In this document: in pieces, positions 1 to 9,375 of the stretch
Numbering within the stretch: the first letter of the stretch is position 1
Layout of the letters: the number at the start of each line of letters is the position of its first letter
Assembly (NCBI GenBank): GCA_030762175.1
Contig: JAUJEO010000021.1
Coordinates: 744,001 to 808,000, forward strand
Reading direction: 5' to 3'
DNA: 64,000 bases
DNA from: Metallyticus violacea
Taxonomy: Eukaryota > Arthropoda > Insecta > Mantodea > Metallyticidae
Position numbers and translations under genes: made by a program
Notes under the pieces: generated by a model
The model's database searches: none
The model's input: only the letters and a program-made list of their open reading frames with translations
What the model was told of the DNA's origin: nothing

Positions 1-167
1 ATTATAGTAGTTTGATAGCCTCAGTAAAGCATATTATGCGCAAAGAATCTGGAAAAGAAAAAAAAAATTTTTCGACGTTTGGAAACTTTGTTAGAATCAC
101 TTTTTTTCCGTTCTTATTTGAGATAACTGGTTCTCTTTCATTATACTAGTTTGATAGCCTCAGAAAA

Positions 168-178
168 GCATATTATGC
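168..178. repeat. Short dyad GCATATTATGC, once per monomer
   Basis: GCATA-T-TATGC is a perfect 5-bp inverted repeat around one base. It is present in most monomers. It is broken by linked substitutions in defined subfamilies: GCACATTATGC in the GATAGG class, GCATATTACGC in the TTACGC class, GCATATCATGC in another, and TATTATTCAC in a fourth. It could be a protein-binding half-site pair or have no function; the sequence does not decide. Confidence 0.8.
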
Positions 179-211
179 GCAAAGAATCTCGAAAAGAAAA
201 AAGTTTTTTTT

Positions 212-229
212 CGAAGTTTGGAAACTTCG
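212..229. repeat. 18-bp dyad CGAAGTTT-GG-AAACTTCG, once per monomer
   Basis: The left arm CGAAGTTT and right arm AAACTTCG are exact reverse complements separated by GG. The motif lies directly after the T-run in nearly every monomer. It shares TTGGAAAC with the mammalian CENP-B box, and TTCG lies upstream, but at a wider spacing and without the conserved CGGG, so it is not a canonical box. Dyads able to form hairpins or cruciforms are known in several centromeric satellites; a similar role here is inference. Variants include CGATGTTTGGAAACTTTG, CGAAGTTAGGAAACTTCG, CGAAGTTTGGAAACGTCG and AGAACTTTGGAAACTTC. Confidence 0.88.
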
Positions 230-329
230 TTTGAATAACTTTTTTTCCGTTCTTATTTGAGATAACTGGTTCTCTTTCATTATACTAGTTTGATAGCCTC
301 AGAAAAGCATATTATGCGCAAAGAATCTC

Positions 330-352
330 GAAAAGAAAAAATTTTTTTTTCG
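330..352. repeat. A-run/T-run switch flanked by CGAAAA and TTTTCG
   Basis: This copy shows a six-A run at 336-341 followed by nine T at 342-350. Upstream CGAAAAG and downstream TTTTCG make a longer imperfect dyad centred on the A/T switch. Every monomer has such a tract, but A- and T-run lengths vary from about 5 to 10, and a large subclass has a G at the switch. Such A-tracts are intrinsically bent or stiff and, repeated every ~139 bp, could influence nucleosome placement. That effect is inferred from general knowledge of A-tracts. Confidence 0.85.
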
Positions 353-1539
353 AAGTTTGGAAACTTCGTTAGAATCACTTTTTATCCGTTCTTATTTGAG
401 ATAACTGGTTCTCTTTCATTATACTAGTTTGATAGCCTCAGAAAAGCATATTATGCGTAAAGAATCTCGAAAAGAAAAAAAATTTTTTTCGAAGTTTGGA
501 AACCTCGTTAGAATCATTTTTTTTTCCGTTCTTATTTGAAATAACTGAATCTCTTTCATTATACTAGTTTGATAGCCTCAGAAAATCATATTATGCGCAA
601 AGAATCTCGAAAAGAAAAAAATTTTTTTTCGATGTTTGGAAACTTTGTTAGAATCACTTTTTTTCCGTTCTTATTCGAGATAAATGGTTCTCTTTCATTA
701 TACTAGTTTGATAGCCTCAGAAAAGCATATTATGCACAAAGAATCTCGAAATGAAAAAAAATTTTTTTCTAAGTTTGGAAACTTCGTTAGAATCACTTTT
801 TTTCCGTTCTTATTTGAGATAACTGGTTCTCTTTCATTATACTAGTATGATAGCCTCAGAAAAGCACATTATGCGATAGGAATCTCGAAATGAAAAAAGT
901 TTTTTTTCGAAGTTTGGAAACTTCGTTTGAATAACTTTTTTTCCGTTCTTATTTGAGATAACTGGTTCTCTTTCATTATACTAGTTTGATAGCCTCAGAA
1001 AAGCATATTATGCACAAAGAATCTCGAAATGAAAAAATGTTTTTTTCGAAGTTTGGAAACTTCGTTAGAATCACTTTTTTTCCGTTCTTATTTGAGATAA
1101 CTGGTTCTCTTTCATTATACTAGTTTGATAGCCTCAGTAAAGCATATCATGCACAAAATATCTCGAAAAGAAAAAAAATATTTTTCGAAGTTTGGAAACT
1201 TCATTAGAATCACTTTTTTCCCGTTCTTATTTGAGATAACTGGTTCTCTTTCATTATACTAGTTTGATAGCCTCAGTAAAGCATATTATGCGCAAAGAAT
1301 CTGGAAGAGAAAAAAAATTTTTTTCGAAGTTTGGAAACTTCGTTAGAATCACTTTTTTTCCGTTCTTATTTGAGATATATGGTTCTCTTTCATTATACTA
1401 GTTTGATAGCCTCAGAAAAGCATATTATGCGCAAAGAATCTCGAAAAGAAAAAAGTTTTTTTTCGAAGTTTGGAAACTTCGTTTGAATAACTTTTTTTCC
1501 GTTCTTATTTGAGATAACTGGTTCTCTTTCATTATACTA

Positions 1540-3627
1540 GTTTGATAGCCTCAGAAAAGCATATTATGCACAAAGAATCTCGAAAAGAAAAAAAATTTTT
1601 TCGAAGTTAGGAAACTTCGTTAGAATCACTTTTTTTCCGCTCTTATTTGAGATAACTGGTTCTCTTTCATTATACTAGTTTGATAGCCTCAGCAAAGCAT
1701 ATTATGCACAAAGAATCTCGAAAAGAAAAAAATTTTTTTTCGAAGTTTGGAAACTTCATTTGAATCACTTTTTTTCCGTTCTTATTTGAGATAACTGGTT
1801 CTCTTTCATTATACTAGTTTGATAGCCTCAGTAAAGCATATCATGCACAAAGAATCTCGAAAAGAAAAAAAAATTTTTTCGAAGTTTGGAAACTTCATTA
1901 GAATCACTTTTTTTCCGTTCTTATTTGAGATAACTGGTTCTCTTTCATTATACTAGTTTGATAGCCTCAGTAAAGCATATTATGCGCAAAGAATCTCGAA
2001 AAGAAAAAAAAAATTTTTCGAAGTGTGGAAACTTCGTTAGAATCACTGTTTTTCCGTTCTTATTTGAGATAACTGGTTCTCTTTCATTATACTAGTTTGA
2101 TAGCCTCAGAAAAGCATATTACGCGCAAAGAATCTCGAAAATAAAAAAATTTTTTTAGAACTTTGGAAACTTCTTTAGAATCACTTTTTTTCCGTTCTTA
2201 TTTGAGATAACTGGTTCTCTTTCATTATACTAATTAGATAGCCTCAGAAAAGCATATTACGCGCAAAGAATCTCGAAAATAAAAAAATTCTTTTCGAAGT
2301 TTGGAAACTTCCTTAGAATCACTTTTTTTCCATTCTTATTTGAGATAACTGGTTCTCTTTCCTTATACTAGTTTGATAGCCTCAGAAAAGCATATTATGC
2401 GCAAAGAATCTCGAAAAGAAAAAAATTTTTCTTCGAAGTTTGGAAACTTCGTTTGAATCACTTTTTTTCCGTTCTTATTTGAGATTACTGGTTCTCTTTC
2501 ATTATAGTAGTTTGATAGCCTCAGTAAAGCATATTATGCGCAAAGAATCTGGAAAAGAAAAAAAAAATTTTTCGACATTTGGAAACTTTGTTAGAATCAC
2601 TTTTTTTCCGTTCTTATTTGAGATAACTGGTTCTCTTTCATTATACTAGTTTGATAGCATCAGAAAACCATATTATGCGCAAAGAATCTCGAAAAGAAAA
2701 AAGTTTTTTTTGAAGTTTGGAAACTTCGTTAGAATCACTTTTTTTCCGTTCTTATTTGAGATTACTGGTTCTCTTTAATTATAGTAGTTTGATAGCCTCA
2801 GAAAAGCATATTATGCACAAAGAATCTCGAAAAGAAAAAAAATTTTTTTCGAAGTTAGGAAACTTCGTTAGAATCACTTTTTTTCCGTTCTTATTTGAGA
2901 TAACTGGTTCTCTTTCATTATACTAGTTTGATAGCCTCAGCAAAGCATATTATTCACAAAGAATCTCGAAAAGAAAAAAATTTTTTTTCGAAGTTTGGAA
3001 ACGTCGTTTGAATCACTTTTATTCCGTTCTTATTTGAGATAACTGGTTCTCTTTCACTATACTAGTTTGATAGCCTCAGTAAAGCATATTATGCACAAAG
3101 AATCTCGAAAAGAAAAAAAAATTTTTTCGAAGTTTGGAAACTTCATTAGAATCACTTTTTTTCCGTTCTTATTTGAGATAACTGGTTCTCTTTCATTATA
3201 CTAGTTTGATAGCCTCAGTAAAGCATATTATGCGCAAAGAATCTCGAAAAGAAAAAAAAAATTTTTCGAAGTGTGGAAACTTCGTTAGAATCACTGTTTT
3301 TCCGTTCTTATTTGAGATAACTGGTTCTCTTTCATTATACTAGTTTGATAGCCTCAGAAAAGCATATTACGCGCAAAGAATCTCGAAAATAAAAAAATTT
3401 TTTTAGAACTTTGGAAACTTCTTTAGAATCACTTTTTTTCCGTTCTTATTTGAGATAACTGGTTCTCTTTCATTATACTAATTAGATAGCCTCAGAAAAG
3501 CATATTACGCGCAAAGAATCTCGAAAATAAAAAAATTCTTTTCGAAGTTTGGAAACTTCCTTAGAATCACTTTTTTTCCATTCTTATTTGAGATAACTGG
3601 TTCTCTTTCCTTATACTAGTTTGATAG
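1540..3627. repeat. 9-monomer duplication (~1.25 kb)
   Basis: The monomer order at about 1540-2380 recurs at about 2790-3627, a shift near 1247 bp or nine monomers. Shared markers include the GAAGTTAGG dyad variant, the CAGCAAAGC copy, the GTGTGGAAAC copy (near 2033 and 3280) and two successive TTACGCGC copies. The copies differ at several positions, for example TATTATGCAC against TATTATTCAC, so this event looks older than the larger ones to the right. Ends placed by eye, within about one monomer. Confidence 0.75.
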
Positions 3628-4640
3628 CCTCAGAAAAGCATATTACGCGCAAAGAATCTCGAAAATAAAAAAATTTTTTTAGAACTTTGGAAACTTCTTT
3701 AGAATCACTTTTTTTCCGTTCTTATTTGAGATAACTGGTTCTCTTTCATTATACTAATTAGATAGCCTCAGAAAAGCATATTACGCGCAAAGAATCTCGA
3801 AAATAAAAAAATTCTTTTCGAAGTTTGGAAACTTCCTTAGAATCACTTTTTTTCCATTCTTATTTGAGATAACTGGTTCTCTTTCCTTATACTAGTTTGA
3901 TAGCCTCAGAAAAGCATATTATGCGCAAAGAATCTCGAAAAGAAAAAAATTTTTCTTCGAAGTTTGGAAACTTCGTTTGAATCACTTTTTTTCCGTTCTT
4001 ATTTGAGATTACTGGTTCTCTTTCATTATAGTAGTTTGATAGCCTCAGTAAAGCATATTATGCGCAAAGAATCTGGAAAAGAAAAAAAAAATTTTTCGAC
4101 ATTTGGAAACTTTGTTAGAATCACTTTTTTTCCGTTCTTATTTGAGATAACTGGTTCTCTTTCATTATACTAGTTTGATAGCATCAGAAAACCATATTAT
4201 GCGCAAAGAATCTCGAAAAGAAAAAAGTTTTTTTTCGAAGTTTGGAAACTTCGTTAGAATCACTTTTTTTCCGTTCTTATTTGAGATTACTGGTTCTCTT
4301 TAATTATAGTAGTTTGATAGCCTCAGAAAAGCATATTATGCACAAAGAATCTCGAAAAGAAAAAAAATTTTTTTCGAAGTTAGGAAACTTCGTTAGAATC
4401 ACTTTTTTTCCGTTCTTATTTGAGATAACTGGTTCTCTTTCATTATACTAGTTTGATAGCCTCAGCAAAGCATATTATTCACAAAGAATCTCGAAAAGAA
4501 AAAAATTTTTTTTCGAAGTTTGGAAACGTCGTTTGAATCACTTTTATTCCGTTCTTATTTGAGATAACTGGTTCTCTTTCACTATACTAGTTTGATAGCC
4601 TCAGTAAAGCATATTATGCACAAAGAATCTCGAAAAGAAA
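2380..4640. repeat. 11-monomer displacement (~1.52 kb) duplicating 2380-3110 at 3904-4640
   Basis: The block starting with the TTTTTCTTCG monomer at about 2420 recurs at about 3945, shifted by 1524-1525 bp or eleven monomers, and stays matched until about 3110/4640. The eleven intervening monomers are explained by the nine-monomer duplication plus a two-monomer duplication: the TTACGCGC pair at about 3354-3630 recurs at about 3631-3905. The one-base difference in shift comes from a C missing near 2711 (TTTTGAAG instead of TTTTCGAAG). Confidence 0.8.
3331..3468 (+). repeat. Monomer of the TTACGCGC / AGAACTTTGG subfamily
   Basis: Diagnostic linked changes are GCATATTACGCGC, CTCGAAAATAAAAAAA instead of AAAAGAAAA, and AGAACTTTGGAAACTTC in place of the dyad. 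Both inverted repeats are therefore damaged in this subfamily. Its members occur in runs, usually next to a related TTACGCGC monomer with an intact dyad and CCATTC instead of CCGTTC, for example at 3469-3606. Many other members also carry CTAATTAGATAG at the left. Runs are seen near 2.1-2.4, 3.3-3.9, 5.8-5.9, 10.0-10.4, 14.6-15.1, 17.2-17.7, 24.0-24.5, 27.1-27.5, 36.4-36.8, 43.4-43.9, 47.9-48.1, 52.2-52.4, 59.0-59.5 and 62.9-63.4 kb. Confidence 0.85.
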
Positions 4641-4716
4641 AAAGTTTTTTTTCGAAGTTTCGAAACTTCGTTTGATTCACTTTTTTTCCGTTCTAATTTG
4701 ACATAACTGGTTCTCT
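4578..4716 (+). repeat. Monomer of the perfect-palindrome subfamily
   Basis: This subfamily carries the GTTTCGAAAC centre, then CTTCGTTTGA (usually GACTCAC; GATTCAC here), and CTAATTTGACATAACTGG near the right end. It nearly always follows a CAGCAAAGC / TATTATTCAC monomer and precedes a TATGTGC / TATTTTAGG monomer. Other copies lie near 8.7, 12.0, 13.4, 21.4, 22.8, 25.9, 33.6, 35.0, 39.3, 41.8, 46.1, 50.4, 54.7, 55.3, 56.1, 57.7 and 61.3 kb. The fixed neighbours show that it spread as part of multi-monomer blocks. Confidence 0.87.
4653..4670. repeat. Perfect 18-bp palindrome CGAAGTTTCGAAACTTCG
   Basis: The GG spacer of the usual dyad is CG here, so the full 18 bp reads the same on both strands with no unpaired centre. 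TTCGAA occurs in it both at the left edge and in the middle. The palindrome ends where a T sits on each side (4652 and 4671), which cannot pair. Confidence 0.9.
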
Positions 4717-4854
4717 TTCATTATACTAGTTTGATAGCCTCAGTAAAGCATATTATGTGCAAAGAATCTCGAAAAGAAAAAATTTTTTTTTCGAAGTTTG
4801 GAAACTTCGTTAGAATCACTTTTTTCCGTTCTTATTTTAGGTAACTGGTTCTCT
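4717..4854 (+). repeat. Monomer of the TATGTGC / TTATTTTAGG subfamily
   Basis: The left half has CATATTATGTGC and the right half TTATTTTAGGTAACTGG in place of TTATTTGAGATAACTGG. It follows the perfect-palindrome monomer and precedes a monomer with GAATCTTGAAAAG and GGAAACGTCG. This right-half signature is a useful tag because it also appears attached to foreign left halves at duplication junctions near 7.7 and 16.2 kb. Confidence 0.85.
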
Positions 4855-6659
4855 TTCATTATACTAATTTGATAGCCTCAGTAAAGCATATTATGCGCAA
4901 AGAATCTTGAAAAGAAAAAAAATTTTTTTCGAAGTTTGGAAACGTCGTTAGAATCACTTTTTTTCCGTTCTTATTTGAGATAACTGGTTCTTTTTCATTA
5001 TACTAGTTTGATAGCCTCAGAAATGCATATTATGCGCAAAGAATCTCGAAAAGAAAAAAGTTTTTTTTCGAAGTTTGGGAACTTCGTTTGAATAACTTTT
5101 TTTCCGTTCTTATTTGAGATAACTGGTTCTCTTTCATTATACTAGTTTGATAGCCTCAGAAAAGCATATTATGCGCAAAGAATCTCGAAAAGAAAAAATT
5201 TTTTTTTCGAAGTTTGGAAACTTCGTTAGAATCACTTTTTTTCCGTTCTTATTTGAGATAACTGGTTCTCTTTCATTATACTAGTTTGATAGCCTCAGAA
5301 AAGCATATTATGCGCCAAGAATCTCGAAAAGAAAAAAAATTTTTTTCGAAGTTTGGAAACTTCGTTAGAATCACTTTTTTTCCGTTCTTATTTGAAATAA
5401 CTGGTTCTCTTTCATGATACTAGTTTGATAGCCTCAGAAAATCATATTATGCGCAAAGAATCTCGAAAAGAAAAAAATTTTTTTTCGATGTTTGGAAACT
5501 TTGTTAGAATCACTTTTTTTCCGTTCTTATTTGAGATAACTGGTTCTCTTTCATTATACTAGTTTGATAGCCTCAGAAAAGCATATTATGCACAAAGAAT
5601 CTCGAAAAGAAAAAAATTTTTTTTCGAAGTTTGGAATCTTCTTTAGAATCACTTTTTTTCCGTTTTTATTAGCGATAACTGGTTCTCTTTCATTATACTA
5701 GTTTGATAGCCTCAGAAAACCATATTATGCGCAAAGAATCTCGAAAAGGAAAAAAATTTTTTTTGAAGTTTGGAAACTTCTTTAGAATCACTATTTTTCC
5801 GTTCTTATTTGAGATTACTGGTTCTCTTTCATTATACTAATTAGATAGCCTCAGAAAAGCATATTACGCGCAAAGAATCTCGAAATTAAAAAAATTTTTT
5901 TAGAACTTTGGAAACTTCGTTAGAATCACTTTTTTTCCGTTCTTATTTGAGATAACTGGTTCTCTTTCATTATACTAGTTTGATAACCTCAGAAAAGCAT
6001 ATTATGCGAAAAGAATCTCGAAAAGAAAAAAATTTTTTTTCGAAGTTTGGAAACTTCGTTTGAATATCTTTTTTTCCGTTCTTATTTGAGATAACTGGTT
6101 CTCTTTCATTATACTAGTTTGATAGCCTCAGTAAAGCATATTATGCACAAAGAATCTCGAAAAGAAAAATATTTTTTTCGAAGTTTGGAAACTTCGTTAG
6201 AATCACTTTTTTTCCGTTCTTATTTGAGATAACTGATTCTCTTTCATTATAATAGTTTGATAGCCTCAGTAAAGCATATTATACACAAAATATCTCGAAA
6301 AGAAAAAAAATGTTTTTCGAAGTTTGGAAACTTCATTAGAATCACTTTTTTTCCGTTCTTATTTGAGATAACTGGTTCTCTTTCATTATACTAGTTTGAT
6401 AGCCTCAGTAAAGCATATTATGCGCAAGGAATCTGGAAAAGAAAAAAATTTTTTTTCGAAGTTTGGAAACTTCGTTTGAATCACTTTTTTTCCGTTCTTA
6501 TTTGAGATAACTGGTTCTCTTTCATTATACTAGTTTGATAGCCCCAGTAAAGCATATCATGCACAAAGAATCTCGAAAAGAAAAAAAAATTTTTTCGAAG
6601 TTTGGAAACTTCCTTAGAATCACTTTTTTTCCATTCTTATTTGAGATAACTGGTTCTCT

Positions 6660-7720
6660 TTCCTTATACTAGTTTGATAGCCTCAGAAAAGCATATTATG
6701 CGCAAAGAATCTCGAAAAGAAAAAAATTTTTCTTCGAAGTTTGGAAACTTAGTTTGAATCACTTTTTTTCCGTTCTTATTTGAGATTACTGGTTCTCTTT
6801 CATTATAGTAGTTTGATAGCCTCAGTAAAGCATATTATGCGCAAAGAATCTGGAAAAGAAAAAAAAAATTTTTCGACGTTTGGAAACTTTGTTAGAATCA
6901 CTTTTTTTCCGTTCTTATTTGAGATAACTGGTTCTCTTTCATTATACTAGTTTGATAGCCTCAGAAAAGCATATTATGCGCAAAGAATCTCGAAAAGAAA
7001 AAAGTTTTTTTTCGAAGTTTGGAAACTTCGTTTGAATAACTTTTTTTCCGTTCTTATTTGAGATAACTGGTTCTCTTTCATTATACTAGTTTGATAGCCT
7101 CAGAAAAGCATATTATGCGCAAAGAATCTCGAAAAGAAAAAATTTTTTTTTCGAAGTTTGGAAACTTCGTTAGAATCACTTTATATCCGTTCTTATTTGA
7201 GATAACTGGTTCTCTTTCATTATACTAGTTTGATAGCCTCAGAAAAGCATATTATGCGTAAAGAATCTCGAAAAGAAAAAAAATTTTTTTCGAAGTTTGG
7301 AAACCTCGTTAGAATCATTTTTTTTTCCGTTCTTATTTGAAATAACTGAATCTCTTTCATTATACTAGTTTGATAGCCTCAGAAAATCATATTATGCGCA
7401 AAGAATCTCGAAAAGAAAAAAAATTTTTTTCGAAGTTTGGAAACTTTGTTAGAATCACTTTTTTTCCGTTCTTATTCGAGATAAATGGTTCTCTTTCATT
7501 ATACTAGTTTGATAGCCTCAGAAAAGCATATTATGCACAAAGAATCTCGAAATGAAAAAAAATTTTTTTCTAAGTTTGGAAACTTCGTTAGAATCACTTT
7601 TTTTCCGTTCTTATTTGAGATAACTGGTTCTCTTTCATTATACTAGTTTGATAGCCTCAGAAAAGCACATTATGCGATAGGAATCTCGAAATGAAAAAAG
7701 TTTTTTTTCGAAGTTTGGAA
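6660..7720. repeat. Block shared with 1-900, 10410-11450 and 19840-20900
   Basis: The order starts with a TTTTTCTTCG monomer, then a CATTATAGTAG monomer with CGACGTTTGG, a G-switch monomer, a TTTATCCG or TATATCCG monomer, a TATGCGTAAAG monomer with GAAACCTCG, an AAAATCATATT monomer, a CTAAGTTTGG monomer and a GCGATAGG monomer. The same series begins inside the monomer cut by the left window edge, at a shift of about 6.80 kb, and recurs about 3.75 kb to the right (27 monomers). The window therefore starts inside an older higher-order unit. Confidence 0.78.
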
Positions 7721-7772
7721 ACTTCGTTAGAATCACTTTTTTTCCGTTCTTATTTTAGGTAACTGGTTCTCT
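7634..7772 (+). repeat. Chimeric monomer: GCGATAGG left half, TATTTTAGG right half
   Basis: The left part has GCACATTATGCGATAGG and CTCGAAATG, which elsewhere (about 865, 11413, 12801, 20841, 22228, 33043) continue into GTTTGAATAAC and GAGATAAC. Here the right part is GTTAGAATCAC and TTATTTTAGGTAACTGG, typical of the TATGTGC subfamily, and the next monomer is the one that normally follows that subfamily. The switch therefore lies between about 7690 and 7755, inside one monomer. Confidence 0.82.
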
Positions 7773-9375
7773 TTCATTATACTAATTTGATAACCTCAGT
7801 AAAGCATATTATGCGCAAAGAATCTTGAAAAGAAAAATTATTTTTTTCGAAGTTTGGAAACGTCGTTAGAATCACTTTTTTTCCGTTCTTATTTGAGATA
7901 ACTGGTTCTCTTTCATTATACTAGTTTGATAGCCTCAGAAAAGCATATTATGCGCAAAGAATCTCGAAAAGAAAAAAGTTTTTTTTCGAAGTTTGGAAAC
8001 TTCGTTTGAATAACTTTTTTTCCGTTTTTATTTGAGATAACTGGTTCTCTTTCATTATACTAGTTTGATAGCCTCAGAAAAGCATATTATGGGCAAAGAA
8101 TCTCGAAAAGAAAAAATTTTTTTTTCGAAGTTTGGAAACTTCGTTAGAATCACTTTTTTTCCGTTCTTATTTGAGATAACTGGTTCTCTTTCATTATACT
8201 AGTTTGATAGCCTCAGAAAAGCATATTATGCGCAAAGAATCTCGAAAAGAAAAAATGTTTTTTTCGAAGTTTGGAAACTTCGTTAGAATCACTTTTTTTC
8301 CGTTCTTATTTGAGATTACTGGTTCTCTTTCATTATAGTAGTTTGATAGCCTCAGAAAAGCATATTATGCACAAAGAATCTCGAAAAGAAAAAAAAATTT
8401 TTTCGAAGTTAGGAAAATTCGTTAGAATCACTTTTTGCCGTTCTTATTTGAGATAACTGGTTCTCTTTCATTATACTAGTTTGATAGCCTCAGCAAAGCA
8501 TATTATTCACAAAGAATCTCGAAAAGAAAAAAATTTTTTTTCGAAGTTTGGAAACGTCGTTTGAATCACTTTTATTCCGTTCTTATTTGAGATAACTGGT
8601 TCTATTGCACTATACTAGTTTGATAGCCTCAGTAAAGCATATTATGCACAAAGAATCTCGAAAAGAAAAAAGTTTTTTTTCGAAGTTTCGAAACTTCGTT
8701 TGACTCACTTTTTTTCCGTTCTAATTTGACATAACTGGTTCTCTTTCATTATACTAGTTTGATAGCCTCAGTAAAGCATATTATGTGCAAAGAATCTCGA
8801 AAAGAAAAAATTTTTTTTTCGAAGTTTGGAAACTTCGTTAGAATCACTTTTTTTCCGTTCTTATTTTAGGTAACTGGTTCTCTTTCATTATACTAATTTG
8901 ATAACCTCAGTAAAGCATATTATGCGCAAAGAATCTTGAAAAGAAAAATTATTTTTTTCGAAGTTTGGAAACGTCGTTAGAATCACTTTTTTTCCGTTCT
9001 TATTTGAGATAACTGGTTCTCTTTCATTATACTAGTTTGATAGCCTCAGAAAAGCATATTATGCGCAAAGAATCTCGAAAAGAAAAAAGTTTTTTTTCGA
9101 AGTTTGGAAACTTCGTTTGAATAACTTTTTTTCCGTTTTTATTTGAGATAACTGGTTCTCTTTCATTATACTAGTTTGATAGCCTCAGAAAAGCATATTA
9201 TGGGCAAAGAATCTCGAAAAGAAAAAATTTTTTTTTCGAAGTTTGGAAACTTCGTTAGAATCACTTTTTTTCCGTTCTTATTTGAGATAACTGGTTCTCT
9301 TTCATTATACTAGTTTGATAGCCTCAGAAAAGCATATTATGCGCAAAGAATCTCGAAAAGAAAAAAAATTTTTTC
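7720..9375. repeat. 8-monomer duplication (~1.11 kb)
   Basis: The series at about 7740-8260 recurs at about 8850-9370. Markers are TATTTTAGG, ATAACCTCAG, a GAATCTTG monomer with GAAAAATTATTTTTTT, a G-switch monomer with CCGTTTTTATT, and a TATGGGCAAAG monomer. The GAAAAATTATT tag is found only at these two places, which ties the copies together. They part at about 8260/9370, where one has ATGTTTTTTTCG and the other a plain A/T switch. Confidence 0.8.
8467..9022 (+). repeat. Recurring four-monomer block (H-C-D-T order)
   Basis: Four consecutive subfamilies always appear in this order: CAGCAAAGC/TATTATTCAC with TTTTATTCCG; the perfect-palindrome monomer starting TTGCACTATAC; the TATGTGC/TATTTTAGG monomer; and the ATAACCTCAG/GAATCTTG monomer with GGAAACGTCG. 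Length is 556 bp, four periods. The TTCTATTGCAC tag marks ten copies, near 8.6, 11.9, 13.3, 21.4, 22.7, 25.8, 33.6, 34.9, 56.0 and 57.6 kb. Less derived forms with TTTCACTATAC lie near 3.1, 4.6, 39.3, 41.8, 46.1, 50.4, 54.7, 55.2 and 61.2 kb. Confidence 0.83.

Larger units (their letters stand above)
137..275 (+). repeat. Reference satellite monomer (139 bp)
   Basis: This is the first complete unit, taken to begin at TTCATTATAC; the next begins at 276, giving a period of exactly 139 bp. The start point is arbitrary because the array is tandem. Order within the unit: ACTAGT near its left end, GCATATTATGC at 168-178, the A-run/T-run at 191-211, the dyad at 212-229, a T-run followed by CCGTTC, and GAGATAACTGG. 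This copy belongs to a subclass with a G at the A/T switch, linked to GTTTGAATAAC after the dyad; the commoner alternative is GTTAGAATCAC. Since 139 is not a multiple of 3, the reading frame shifts at each unit, which argues against a coding repeat. Confidence 0.95.

Noticed and set aside
137..160. TATA-like promoter (TTATACTAG)
   Set aside because: It is a constant part of the AT-rich monomer with no adjoining gene or other promoter element.
212..229. Canonical CENP-B box
   Set aside because: TTGGAAAC is present but the spacing to TTCG is wrong and the required CGGG is absent in every form I read.
212..265. Rho-independent terminators (dyad followed by T-rich sequence)
   Set aside because: The dyad is AT-rich, is not directly followed by the T-run on the + strand, and occurs in every monomer with no genes to terminate.
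2440..2649. Short open frames of 61-73 codons recurring across the array (for example 2440-2649, 15205-15390, 45724-45933, 60783-61004)
   Set aside because: They start at TTG, span about one and a half satellite units, and recur wherever the same monomers do. The 139-bp period shifts frame each unit, length depends on A/T-run slippage, and there is no recognisable domain.
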